64,000 nt of DNA. Origin: Oscillospiraceae bacterium. Its GTDB lineage: Bacteria > Bacillota > Clostridia > Oscillospirales > Oscillospiraceae. The notes under the pieces are model-generated. The model ran no database searches and had not been told where the DNA came from. It saw nothing but the letters and a program-made list of their open reading frames with translations. The translations under genes were made by a program, and so were the position numbers. Of this stretch, positions 1-6,906 are shown one piece after another (position 1 is the stretch's first letter; every line of letters begins with the position of its first letter). The DNA is taken from assembly GCA_015067725.1 (NCBI GenBank), contig SVLX01000006.1, forward strand, positions 1 through 64,000, in the 5' to 3' direction.

Positions 1-314
1 GTGTGGCTACCTGTAAGCTGACTGAGGGCGATGCCAACTCCCTGCGTAAGCTGGGTGACGTGCTCCGGGAGAAGGATGCTGCCGCCGTTGTGGTGCTGGC
101 TCTGCTGGGCGAGAAGGTTACCTTCCTGGCTGTTTGCGGCAAGGATGCTGTGGCCAAGGGTATCAAGGCCGGCGACATCATCAAGACCATTGCGCCCATC
201 TGCGGTGGTAAGGGCGGCGGCAAGCCGGACTCCGCTATGGGTGGCGGCTCCGACCTGAGCAAGGTGGACGAGGCTCTGACCGCTGTTGAGGCGTTCGTTG
301 CCGGTAAAGTCTAA
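1..314 (+). CDS. alaS: Alanyl-tRNA synthetase, C-terminal fragment (5' end outside window)
   Basis: Only the last ~103 codons are present; the frame is open to the left edge. The visible part is the C-terminal DHHA1-type domain of AlaRS, including the glycine-rich segment GGKGGGKPDSAMGGG followed by DLSKVDEALTAVEAFV, which is the hallmark end of bacterial AlaRS (GGGGGRPxMAQGGG...). In the intact enzyme this domain helps bind the tRNA elbow and links the editing site to the aminoacylation core. The gene ends with TAA and is followed by a hairpin at 353-386, so it appears to be the last gene of its transcript. The assignment is confident although catalytic and editing domains cannot be seen. 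Confidence 0.93.
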   Translation, partial: VATCKLTEGDANSLRKLGDVLREKDAAAVVVLALLGEKVTFLAVCGKDAVAKGIKAGDIIKTIAPICGGKGGGKPDSAMGGGSDLSKVDEALTAVEAFVAGKV

Positions 315-352
315 GTAAAATAACCCGGGTCTCCGGGAAATGGAATAAAAAG

Positions 353-386
353 GGCTGCGATGGATGGTTTTCCGTCGCAGCCTTCT
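353..386 (+). terminator. Rho-independent terminator after alaS
   Basis: An 8-bp inverted repeat, GGCTGCGA (353-360) with TCGCAGCC (375-382), is followed by a short T-rich tail (TTCTT). Confidence 0.6.
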
Positions 387-398
387 TATATGGGACGC

Positions 399-432
399 AA
401 AAACCCCGAACCGATTGAAGTTCGGTTCGGGG
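399..432 (-). terminator. Terminator of the 441-1088 lipoprotein gene
   Basis: A perfect 11-bp stem, CCCCGAACCGA (404-414) with TCGGTTCGGGG (422-432) and a 7-nt loop. Read on the minus strand it is followed by a run of five T (399-403). Confidence 0.85.
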
Positions 433-440
433 AGGGAAGA

Positions 441-1088
441 TTACTTACTTCTGGTGTAAGTTTCGACCGCGTCAACGTAGGTCAGGGTCAGGGTGTCGGC
501 TTCGATGGCATAACCCAGAGCCTCAGCCTCGGTCTTGCCGTCGATGGTGCACATGATCTGATTGAACTTCAGGGTATAGGTGCCGGTCTCCCAGTCTGCA
601 CCCATTTTGTCGTAGTTGTAAGCACTGTCCACGAACAAGTCAACAATTTCAGTGCCGGACTCAGCGCCATACAGCGCGGCATAGAAGTCCAGGAACTCTT
701 CCTTGGTCACATTGTCGAACTCAGTCTCATAGACGGCATTGAGGGTGGTACGACCTTCATACAGGGAATCGAACATGGTCTCAAAATACTGACGGAGCAG
801 ATCCTTGGTGGCCTCCACGTCATAGGAGAAGCGGTAAGTCTTGTCGGTGCGGAACTCCACCAGCTTGACGCATTTCAGGGTGGTCAGGTCAACCAGAGCG
901 ATTTCTTCCTCGTACAGCTCCATGCTTTCCAGAACGGCGCGGGCATCTTCTTCGGTTTCGTTGGTAACGGTGGTCCAGACGCTGGACAGGTTGGCGATTC
1001 TTTCTTCCATGGACTCGCAGCCGGTCAGCAGACCAATGGTCATGACCAGAGCCAGGCAGAGGGTAAGGATGCGGGTGATTTTCTTCAT
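441..1088 (-). CDS. Putative lipoprotein of unknown function (215 aa)
   Basis: The start at 1088 was chosen because MKKITRILTLCLALVMTIG is a lipoprotein signal peptide ending in the lipobox LLTGC, with the lipidated Cys at about residue 23. An upstream in-frame Met lies between the promoter and the start and is unlikely to be used. The mature part is acidic, alpha/beta in appearance (LESMELYEEEIALVDLTTLKCVKLV, then a C-terminal ITYVDAVETYTR-like strand), and has no catalytic motif I recognise. It probably sits on the outer face of the membrane. It is monocistronic, with a promoter at 1124-1152 and its own terminator. Function unknown. Confidence 0.75.
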   Translation of the reverse strand: MKKITRILTLCLALVMTIGLLTGCESMEERIANLSSVWTTVTNETEEDARAVLESMELYEEEIALVDLTTLKCVKLVEFRTDKTYRFSYDVEATKDLLRQYFETMFDSLYEGRTTLNAVYETEFDNVTKEEFLDFYAALYGAESGTEIVDLFVDSAYNYDKMGADWETGTYTLKFNQIMCTIDGKTEAEALGYAIEADTLTLTYVDAVETYTRSK

Positions 1089-1123
1089 GTTGAGACTCTC
1101 TCTTTCTTTATAAAGTATAGTGT

Positions 1124-1152
1124 ATGATACCATTGACTGGGCGAAAAGTCAA
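1124..1152 (-). promoter_or_regulatory. Sigma-A promoter of the lipoprotein gene
   Basis: On the minus strand: -35 TTGACT (1147-1152), 17-bp spacer, -10 TATCAT (1124-1129). It is 35 bp from the chosen start. Confidence 0.75.
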
Positions 1153-1176
1153 GACTTGTTTTGAAGAATCTGCCCA

Positions 1177-1205
1177 TTGACAACCGGAAATTGGGGCGGT
1201 ACAAT
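1177..1205 (+). promoter_or_regulatory. Sigma-A promoter of the DUF436 gene
   Basis: -35 TTGACA (1177-1182), 17-bp spacer, -10 TACAAT (1200-1205). It overlaps the upstream extension of the open frame, which argues for the internal start at 1236. Confidence 0.8.
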
Positions 1206-1235
1206 GGAGAAAGAACAAAGAAGGAGGCACACAGA

Positions 1236-1787
1236 ATGTTTGATGAGGTAAAAAGTCAAAGCGCAGAGGTCATAACCCAATTGCTGGAGCAGGCGAAACT
1301 GAAGCCGGGTGACCTGCTGGTCATTGGCTGTTCCTCCAGTGAGATTGTGGGCAGTCGCATTGGCAAGAATTCCAGCATGGAGGCGGCGCAGGCGGTACTT
1401 TCCGGGATTTGGCCCATCTTGCAGGAGAAAGGGATTGACCTTGCGGTGCAGTGCTGTGAGCATTTGAACCGGGCACTGATTCTGGAGTCCTCTGCGGCAG
1501 TCCGGCGGGGCTATGCTGTGGTCAATGTGCGTCCCCAGCCCAAAGCGGGGGGCTCTTTTGCCACGGCGGTTTGGGAGAAGATGCGCAGTCCTGTGGCGGT
1601 GGAGCATATCCGGGCAGATGCGGGGCTGGATATTGGTGGCACACTGATTGGGATGCACCTGAAGGAAGTGGCCGTCCCGGTGCGACTGTCTCTGGGCCGG
1701 ATAGGTCAGGCCAATATCCTCTGCGCAAGAACCCGCCTCAAGTTCATTGGCGGTGTCCGGGCTGCCTATGTGGAGGAACTTCTGTGA
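1236..1787 (+). CDS. ywlG: TIGR01440/DUF436 family protein (YwlG-like)
   Basis: A 183-residue protein matching the conserved UPF0340/DUF436 family of Firmicutes. Recognisable segments are VIGCSSSEIVGSRIGKNSS near residue 30, the CCEHLNRAL motif near residue 75, and VRPQPKAGGSFATA near residue 105. The family is structurally known but has no assigned reaction; the Cys-Cys-Glu-His segment suggests a metal or thiol site (inference). The ATG at 1236 has a strong site, AAGGAGG, nine bases upstream and a perfect promoter just before it. It appears monocistronic, as the next gene has its own promoter. Confidence 0.88.
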   Translation: MFDEVKSQSAEVITQLLEQAKLKPGDLLVIGCSSSEIVGSRIGKNSSMEAAQAVLSGIWPILQEKGIDLAVQCCEHLNRALILESSAAVRRGYAVVNVRPQPKAGGSFATAVWEKMRSPVAVEHIRADAGLDIGGTLIGMHLKEVAVPVRLSLGRIGQANILCARTRLKFIGGVRAAYVEELL

Positions 1788-1826
1788 GGGGAAATGACCA
1801 CAGACGGCCAAATCCCGCTAAAACAG

Positions 1827-1854
1827 TTGACAGAGCCGCTAAACGTGGTATAAT
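1827..1854 (+). promoter_or_regulatory. Sigma-A promoter of the Mrp gene
   Basis: Consensus -35 TTGACA (1827-1832), 16-bp spacer and consensus -10 TATAAT (1849-1854). Confidence 0.85.
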
Positions 1855-1909
1855 ATGCGATGGATAAAAATACAGCCGGACAATCCGGCAAATAGGAGCG
1901 TAATTGAAA

Positions 1910-2734
1910 ATGAGTGAATCCTGTAATGGTAACTGTTCTTCCTGCGGCTCTGATTGCGGCGAACGCAAGGCAGAGAGCCTGCTGGCGAAACTGAATCCCA
2001 ATTCTTCCGTAAAGAAGGTCATTGCCGTCGTCTCCGGCAAGGGTGGCGTTGGCAAGAGCACCGTCACGGCCCGGATGGCTGTGGCGATGGCCAAGAAGGG
2101 CTATCGGGTGGGTATTCTGGATGCGGACATCACCGGCCCTTCCATGCCCAAGGCTTTTGGCGTAAACGAATGCTCCGGCGCAAGTGATGCCGGGCTCTAT
2201 CCTGCCCTGACCCAGATGGGTATTCAGGTGATGTCCATCAATCTCCTGCTGGACAACGATACTGACCCTGTGGTCTGGCGTGGACCGGTTATTGCCGGAG
2301 CGGTCAAGCAGTTCTGGACCGATGTTATCTGGGAAGATGTGGACTATCTCTTTGTGGATATGCCTCCTGGAACCGGCGATGTCCCCCTGACGGTCTTCCA
2401 GTCTCTGCCTGTGGATGGCATTCTTGTGGTCACCAGCCCCCAGGCGCTGGTTTCCATGATTGTCTCCAAGGCGGTGAAGATGGCGAACATGATGCATGTT
2501 CCCGTTCTGGGCTTCGTGGAGAACTACAGCTATTTTGCCTGCCCTGACTGCGGCAAGAAGCTCGCTGTCTTCGGTGAGAGCAAGCTGGAGGAAGTGGCCG
2601 GGCAGTATGATGTGCCCATTCTCGCCAGACTTCCCATTGACCCCAGTGTTGCCGCTGCCTTTGACGCAGGTCTGATGGAAACCGTGGATACCAGTGAGCT
2701 GAATGCTGCGGTTGAGGCTGTGGAGCAGGCGTAA
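1910..2734 (+). CDS. mrp: Mrp/NBP35-type Fe-S cluster carrier ATPase
   Basis: A 274-residue P-loop ATPase of the Mrp/NBP35/ApbC group, soluble and expected to bind and transfer [4Fe-4S] clusters to apo-enzymes. The deviant Walker A SGKGGVGKS (residues ~44-52) and the DMPPGTGD motif of the family are present. A cysteine-rich N-terminus (CNGNCSSCGSDC) as in NBP35 and the C-terminal CPDCG pair that holds the dimer-bridging cluster are both seen. The ATG at 1910 has AGGAG nine bases before it; an in-frame TTG six bases earlier is less likely. It is monocistronic between a consensus promoter and a terminator at 2777-2829. Confidence 0.93.
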   Translation: MSESCNGNCSSCGSDCGERKAESLLAKLNPNSSVKKVIAVVSGKGGVGKSTVTARMAVAMAKKGYRVGILDADITGPSMPKAFGVNECSGASDAGLYPALTQMGIQVMSINLLLDNDTDPVVWRGPVIAGAVKQFWTDVIWEDVDYLFVDMPPGTGDVPLTVFQSLPVDGILVVTSPQALVSMIVSKAVKMANMMHVPVLGFVENYSYFACPDCGKKLAVFGESKLEEVAGQYDVPILARLPIDPSVAAAFDAGLMETVDTSELNAAVEAVEQA

Positions 2735-2776
2735 GAAGCAGGTGAAATTGCTGTAAGACGCTGATGAAAGACAAAT

Positions 2777-2829
2777 AATCCCCTGAATCAGACCCGGAAT
2801 GCCTGGGGACTGATTTGGGGGGATTTTGT
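2777..2829 (+). terminator. Terminator after mrp
   Basis: Nested hairpin: AATCCCC (2777-2783) with GGGGATT, enclosing ATCAG/CTGAT, then TTTTG. Confidence 0.7.
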
Positions 2830-2905
2830 TGGTGTGGAGTATCGGCGCGAGGGCGAATGATACCTGCCTGCAAATGAGTGATAAGGGATATAGCTACGCT
2901 GTGGT

Positions 2906-3006
2906 GGGTGATGCGATGTATCCCAACACGCGCCGAAGGTGTGCATCACAGGCGAAGCCGCATCACGCACGCAGTGCGCATCACGTTTTGCAAGGAATGC
3001 ATCACG
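2906..3006. repeat. Tandem small-hairpin array with GCATCAC/GTGATGC spacer word (element C)
   Basis: The word GCATCAC (or its complement GTGATGC) recurs at roughly 17-20 bp steps, separating short inverted repeats such as AGGCgaaGCC-like and GCACgcaGTGC units. The outermost copies, GTGATGC at the left and GCATCAC at the right, can pair, closing the block. It directly abuts the terminator of the small ORF at 3109-3300. The remaining bases from 2830 to 2905 hold only a weak GTATC/GATAC inverted repeat; no gene is seen in 2735-3108. Confidence 0.6.
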
Positions 3007-3038
3007 AAAAAAAGCCCCTTTTCCGGTGGAGAAAAGGG
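3007..3038 (-). terminator. Terminator of the 63-aa ORF
   Basis: Stem CCCTTTTC (3016-3023) with GAAAAGGG (3031-3038), loop CGGTGGA. On the minus strand it is followed by seven T (3013-3007). Confidence 0.75.
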
Positions 3039-3108
3039 ACTATTTTGTGCGAAAGAGCGACTAAAAGTAGTATAAGTAGGAGTAAAAACGACCAAAAGTA
3101 ACTTGGCA

Positions 3109-3300
3109 CTAATTTTCAAGAACGGATTTACCTTTTGTTCCGTCAGGATTTATATAATATCCGTCAACGATTTCATTAAATCCGCCACCAAAAGACCAAC
3201 CTTTTGATTCAATCCATTCGATAAAAGCATCTGTAAAATCATCTATTGAAACTTCACAAGGTATTTCAACACAACCATTTATCTCTATTTCTTTGCGCAT
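3109..3300 (-). CDS. Small AT-rich hypothetical protein (63 aa)
   Basis: The start is placed at ATG 3300 (MRKEIEINGCVEIPCEVSI...) because AAGAGGTG lies eight bases before it; the upstream GTG and ATG are too close to that site. The product is small, acidic and soluble-looking, with beta-type segments ending in GGGFNEIVDGYYINPDG. I do not recognise a family, though the compact shape resembles small uncharacterised proteins found near mobile regions. Base composition and codon use (many AAA, GAT, ATA) are clearly more AT-rich than neighbouring genes, suggesting acquisition by transfer. It sits between hairpin elements A and C, on the same strand as tRNA-Leu, with a good terminator. Function unknown. 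Confidence 0.65.
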   Translation of the reverse strand: MRKEIEINGCVEIPCEVSIDDFTDAFIEWIESKGWSFGGGFNEIVDGYYINPDGTKGKSVLEN

Positions 3301-3344
3301 TATCATCACCTCTTAAAGAAAGTATATCACTTAACTGCTTACTT

Positions 3345-3519
3345 TTCAATGATATATCGCTGACGCGATATGATATACGGCTTGTGCCGCGTGATATACT
3401 TGCTTCGCAAGCATGATATAATATCCGTTCCTTTCATACGCGAAGCGTATATCATCTGCGAAGCAGATATCATAGCGTTAGCTATATCACCCGTTCCGCA
3501 AGGAACGGATATCATTGAA
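3345..3519 (-). repeat. Structured hairpin element, copy A (TGATAT scaffold)
   Basis: Read on the minus strand, it starts TTCAATGATAT and ends ATATCATTGAA, an 11-bp terminal inverted repeat. Inside are seven short hairpins separated by TGATAT/ATATCA words. The CCGTTCC and CTTGC stems are identical in copy B at 44641-44814; the others differ in sequence but remain paired. The element begins right after the hairpin that follows tRNA-Leu and ends about 30 bp before the ribosome site of the 63-aa ORF. No coding capacity is evident. Confidence 0.8.
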
Positions 3520-3520
3520 G

Positions 3521-3557
3521 AAAGTCACCTTTGTCGGTAGACAAAAGTGACTTTTTT
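3521..3557. terminator. Terminator-like hairpin 3' of tRNA-Leu
   Basis: AAAGTCAC (3521-3528) pairs with GTGACTTT (3547-3554), with an inner TTTGTC/GACAAA stem and loop. The tail is TTTCTT in the tRNA direction and TTTTTT on the plus strand, so it could act both ways. Confidence 0.65.
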
Positions 3558-3559
3558 CG

Positions 3560-3646
3560 TGGTGCCGCCGACCGGACTCGAACCGGTACTGAATCGCTTC
3601 AGGCGGATTTTAAGTCCGCTATGTCTACCTATTCCATCACGGCGGC
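3560..3646 (-). tRNA. tRNA-Leu (anticodon TAA)
   Basis: The minus strand gives a class II tRNA: acceptor GCCGCCG pairing with CGGCGGC, anticodon loop CTTAAAA (anticodon TAA), a long variable arm, T-arm GGTTCGAGTCC and an encoded 3' ACCA. The length is 87 nt including CCA. Confidence 0.95.
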
Positions 3647-3762
3647 ATTGGCTGAATTATACCACGGATAATCCGTTTCGTCAAGCAAAGCGGGTGAATT
3701 TTCTGAGATAAACCGGGAATATCTTTCGCGTTTCCCGCTTATACATGGGGCAGGGGAGATGG

Positions 3763-4137
3763 CTAGTCCGGAATATTCTCCAAAACGTGTCGCTTTAGAG
3801 CGGCAAAAGAGGTGTCGCTGATGGCGTGCTCCATTTTGCAGGCATCCTCAGCGGCAGTCTCGGTGTCTACGCCCAGACTCACCAGGAAGCGGGTCAGCAC
3901 AGTATGACGGTCGAAGATTTTCTCTGCAATGGCCAATCCCTCAGGGGTGAGGGTGAGAAAACCATCGGCATCTGCCACCACATAGCCACCCTGCTTCAGA
4001 AGCCCCATGGCCCGGCTGACACTGGGTTTGGAATACCCCATATGCTCGCAGACATCAATGGAGCGGACAGCACCGCCGGACTTCAGCAGGACATAAATGG
4101 TCTCCAAATACATTTCGCCGGATTCCTGTAAACGCAT
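3763..4137 (-). CDS. DtxR/MntR-family metal-dependent repressor
   Basis: A 124-residue protein with the DtxR-type N-terminal winged helix (ETIYVLL, RSIDVCEHMGYSKPSVSRAMGLLKQGGYV, LTPEGLAIAEKIFDRH) and a short helical dimerisation/metal region (FLVSLGVDTETAAEDACKMEHAIS). It lacks the C-terminal SH3-like domain of DtxR, so it resembles MntR/IdeR short forms. The start is set at ATG 4137, since GGAGG lies eight bases before it and the upstream ATG at 4152 precedes that site. It is divergent from feoA-feoB, and two matching palindromes upstream of feoA and feoB are its likely operators. Ferrous iron, or manganese, is the probable co-repressor (inference). Confidence 0.88.
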   Translation of the reverse strand: MRLQESGEMYLETIYVLLKSGGAVRSIDVCEHMGYSKPSVSRAMGLLKQGGYVVADADGFLTLTPEGLAIAEKIFDRHTVLTRFLVSLGVDTETAAEDACKMEHAISDTSFAALKRHVLENIPD

Positions 4138-4259
4138 AAGCTGTTCCTCCATTTCATCAGTTGTCGCTACTCTCGATTAGCATACCATAAATCTGCCCCA
4201 AATGCAAGCCCGGGTTTGGGAAAAAGTTAACGAAACAGGAAAAATCTTGCCAAAGGGAC

Positions 4260-4288
4260 TTGACAAATCCTGGAGAAAATAGTATCAT
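4260..4288 (+). promoter_or_regulatory. Sigma-A promoter of feoA
   Basis: -35 TTGACA (4260-4265), 17-bp spacer, -10 TATCAT (4283-4288). The transcript would carry a ~115-nt leader. Confidence 0.8.
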
Positions 4289-4295
4289 GTATGAG

Positions 4296-4311
4296 GTTAG
4301 CTGAAGCTAAC
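4296..4311 (+). promoter_or_regulatory. Operator palindrome over the feoA start site
   Basis: GTTAGCTGAAGCTAAC is a perfect 6-4-6 palindrome seven bases after the -10 box, where a bound repressor would block initiation. A near-identical palindrome precedes feoB. It is a likely site for the divergent DtxR-type regulator. Confidence 0.75.
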
Positions 4312-4410
4312 TATTTTGGCGGTCGTCCACGTGATGACTTCGGCCATTATCCCACTGTATTGACTCCGGGCGGTGGCTCGGTATTCCGGTGAAGAAGGAG
4401 GAAATGAATC

Positions 4411-4632
4411 ATGAAGACATTGCGGGATGTAAAAATCGGTCGGACTGCAACGGTGGTTAAGGTTCATGGTGAGGGTCCTGTGCGGCGGCGCATCATGGAT
4501 ATGGGCATCACCAAGGGTGTGGAAATCTATGTCCGTAAGGTTGCTCCCCTGGGTGACCCTCTCGAATTGACTGTTCGTGGCTATGAGCTGTCTATCCGCA
4601 AGGTGGATGCAGAGAATATTGAGGTGGAATAA
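4411..4632 (+). CDS. feoA: Ferrous iron transport protein A
   Basis: A 73-residue SH3-like FeoA domain. It has the family pattern: IGRTATVVKVHGEGPVRRRIMDMGITKGVEIYVRKVAPLGDPLEL, then RGYELSIRKVDAENI. FeoA is a small cytosolic partner thought to regulate or assist the FeoB channel. AGGAGG precedes the ATG by eight bases. It lies 84 bp upstream of feoB, with an operator before each gene, so the two are probably co-regulated by iron. Confidence 0.95.
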   Translation: MKTLRDVKIGRTATVVKVHGEGPVRRRIMDMGITKGVEIYVRKVAPLGDPLELTVRGYELSIRKVDAENIEVE

Positions 4633-4681
4633 GAATCTGTTTTTGATCCGCCTTTAGAGAATCGTATTTTTTTACAATGAA

Positions 4682-4697
4682 GTTAGCGTAAACTAAC
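4682..4697 (+). promoter_or_regulatory. Second operator palindrome, upstream of feoB
   Basis: GTTAGCGTAAACTAAC shares both outer half-sites with the feoA operator. A TACAAT hexamer lies at 4673-4678, three bases before it, but no good -35 is seen, so an internal feoB promoter is possible but unproven. Confidence 0.65.
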
Positions 4698-4716
4698 CGG
4701 AAAGTGAGGAATCCCT

Positions 4717-6885
4717 ATGGAACTGCGCATCGCCCTGGCGGGTAATCCCAACAGCGGCAAAACCACCCTGTTTAATGCGCTGACCGGGGCCAATCAGTAT
4801 GTTGGCAACTGGCCCGGCGTTACGGTGGAAAAGAAAGAAGGCAAACTCAAGAAATACCCCGATGTGGTCGTGACTGATCTGCCCGGCATTTACTCCCTCT
4901 CCCCTTATACGCTGGAGGAAGTGGTTGCCCGGGATTATTTGGTCGGTGAGCGTCCCGATGCCATTTTGAACATCGTTGATGGCACAAACTTAGAGCGCAA
5001 TCTGTACTTAACCACCCAGTTGACAGAATTGGGAATCCCGGTGGTGGTGGCCATCAATATGATGGATATGGTCACCAAGCTGGGGGACAAAATCGATTTT
5101 GCCCGGCTGTCCAAGTCGCTTGGTTGTCCGGTGGTGGAGATTTCTGCCCTGAAGGGTACCGGCATCATGGAGGCCGCAGAGAAGGCTATCGAAGTCGCCA
5201 GAAAGGGCAAGAGCGGCAAAACCGTCCCTATGCACACCTTCTCCGGCGCAGTGGAGCACGCACTGGCCCACATTGAGGAGGCCGCTGTCCATGGTATGCC
5301 TGAAGAACAGCAACGGTGGTACGCCGTCAAGATTTTTGAGCGGGACCCCAAGGTGCTGGAGAGCCTGAACCTGCCGCAGTCTGTTCTGGACCATATGGAG
5401 AAAGATATCCGCACCGCCGAACAGGAAATGGACGACGATGCAGAGTCCATCATCACCAATGAGCGCTATAACTACATTGCCCGCATCCTCAAGGGTACTT
5501 ACAAGAAGAAGTCCACCGGCAGAATGACTTACTCCGATAAGATTGACCGGATTGTGACCAACCGCTTCCTGGCCCTGCCCATTTTTGTGCTGGTCATGTG
5601 GGGCGTTTACTTCCTGTCCATTGGCTCTATTGGTGACTGGACCGTTGGCTTTATGAATGATACCCTCTTTGGTGAGTGGATCATTCCCGGTGTTGCCGCC
5701 GGTCTTGAGGCCATTGGTTGCGCACCCTGGCTGATCAGTCTGGTGGCTGACGGTATTGTGGGCGGCGTGGGCGCAGTTCTGGGCTTTGTTCCCCAGATGA
5801 TGATTCTGTTCCTCCTGCTGTCCCTGCTGGAAGACTGCGGCTATATGTCCCGGGTTGCCTTCATTATGGACCGCCTTTTCCGGAAGTTCGGTCTGTCCGG
5901 TAAGTCCTTTATCCCCATGCTGGTTGCCTCCGGTTGCGGTGTACCCGGCATTATGGCCAGCCGCACCATTGACCAGGACCGTGACCGCAAGATGACCATT
6001 ATGACCACCGGCTTTATCCCCTGTGGCGCCAAGATGCCCATCGTCAGCATGATTGCCGGTGCGCTCTTTGGCGGCAGTGCCTGGGTTGCTACCGTGGCTT
6101 ACTTCATTGGCATTGGTGCAGTCGTTGTCTCCGGCATTATTCTGAAGAAGACCAAAGCTTTCTCCGGTGACCCTGCTCCCTTTGTTATGGAGCTGCCCGC
6201 TTATCATGCGCCTGTTGCGTCCAATGTTCTGCGGACCACCTGGGACCGTGGGTGGGGCTTCATTAAGCGCGCCGGTACGGTGATTGTTGCCGCCAGCATC
6301 ATTATCTGGGTGCTGAACTCCCTGACTTTCCAGGGCGGCTTCCACTACATTGGCGATGGCGACGAGATGTCCATTCTGGCGGTCATTGGCAACGGCATTG
6401 CCTGGCTGTTCCGTCCTCTGGGCTTCGGCAACTGGCAGGCGGCTGTGGCTACTGTGCTGGGTCTGGTGGCGAAGGAAGAGGTTGTCGGTGTCTTCGGCTC
6501 TCTGTCCTCCATGGGCGATGCGGATTTGGCTTTTGAGCTGGTGGAGTCCATGGATTCTCAGAGACTGGCCATCATTGGTCAGGAATTCTTCGGCGGCAGT
6601 AAGCTCTCCGGTATGTCCTTTATGATCTTTAACCTGCTGTGCGCTCCCTGTTTCGCTGCCATGGGTGCCATTAAGCGGGAAATGAACAGCGGTAAGTGGA
6701 CCATTTTCGCCATTGGCTATATGTGTGTCTTTGCCTATGCCATCTCCCTGATTGTCTATCAGGTGGGTATGCTGACTGCCGGCATATTCACGGTTTGGAC
6801 GGTAATCGCACTGGCGGCACTGGTGGCGCTGGTTGTCTTGCTTCTGCGGAAGGCTCCCGTTGCCGGGAAGACCCTCGCTCACTGA
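4717..6885 (+). CDS. feoB: Ferrous iron transporter FeoB
   Basis: A 722-residue inner-membrane Fe2+ transporter. The N-terminal G domain has GNPNSGKT (9-16), DLPG (54-57) and NMMD (114-117); a helical GDI-like region follows to about residue 270. The membrane part begins near residue 285, with two gate/nucleoside-transporter modules containing SGCGVPGIMASRT, GFIPCGAKMPI and LCAPCFAAMGAIKRE. Cysteines in these motifs match those proposed for the iron path. The ATG follows GTGAGGA. It is in an operon with feoA and the small Cys-rich gene at 6907 and is likely iron-repressed. Confidence 0.97.
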   Translation: MELRIALAGNPNSGKTTLFNALTGANQYVGNWPGVTVEKKEGKLKKYPDVVVTDLPGIYSLSPYTLEEVVARDYLVGERPDAILNIVDGTNLERNLYLTTQLTELGIPVVVAINMMDMVTKLGDKIDFARLSKSLGCPVVEISALKGTGIMEAAEKAIEVARKGKSGKTVPMHTFSGAVEHALAHIEEAAVHGMPEEQQRWYAVKIFERDPKVLESLNLPQSVLDHMEKDIRTAEQEMDDDAESIITNERYNYIARILKGTYKKKSTGRMTYSDKIDRIVTNRFLALPIFVLVMWGVYFLSIGSIGDWTVGFMNDTLFGEWIIPGVAAGLEAIGCAPWLISLVADGIVGGVGAVLGFVPQMMILFLLLSLLEDCGYMSRVAFIMDRLFRKFGLSGKSFIPMLVASGCGVPGIMASRTIDQDRDRKMTIMTTGFIPCGAKMPIVSMIAGALFGGSAWVATVAYFIGIGAVVVSGIILKKTKAFSGDPAPFVMELPAYHAPVASNVLRTTWDRGWGFIKRAGTVIVAASIIIWVLNSLTFQGGFHYIGDGDEMSILAVIGNGIAWLFRPLGFGNWQAAVATVLGLVAKEEVVGVFGSLSSMGDADLAFELVESMDSQRLAIIGQEFFGGSKLSGMSFMIFNLLCAPCFAAMGAIKREMNSGKWTIFAIGYMCVFAYAISLIVYQVGMLTAGIFTVWTVIALAALVALVVLLLRKAPVAGKTLAH

Positions 6886-6906
6886 TTGCAAGAAAAGGAG
6901 TAATCT

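Noticed and set aside
2826..3101. 91-codon plus-strand frame across element C
   Set aside because: It reads through the hairpin array and terminator; its translation is repeat-derived and no ribosome site is present.
3345..3519. CRISPR array at the hairpin elements
   Set aside because: The repeated words are only ~6-7 bp, the intervening parts are palindromes, and no cas gene is present.
4312..4410. Possible riboswitch in the feoA leader
   Set aside because: The leader has imperfect foldbacks (around GGCGGTCGTC...GATGAC...GCC), but no conserved motif of a known metal riboswitch; control is better explained by the operator palindromes.
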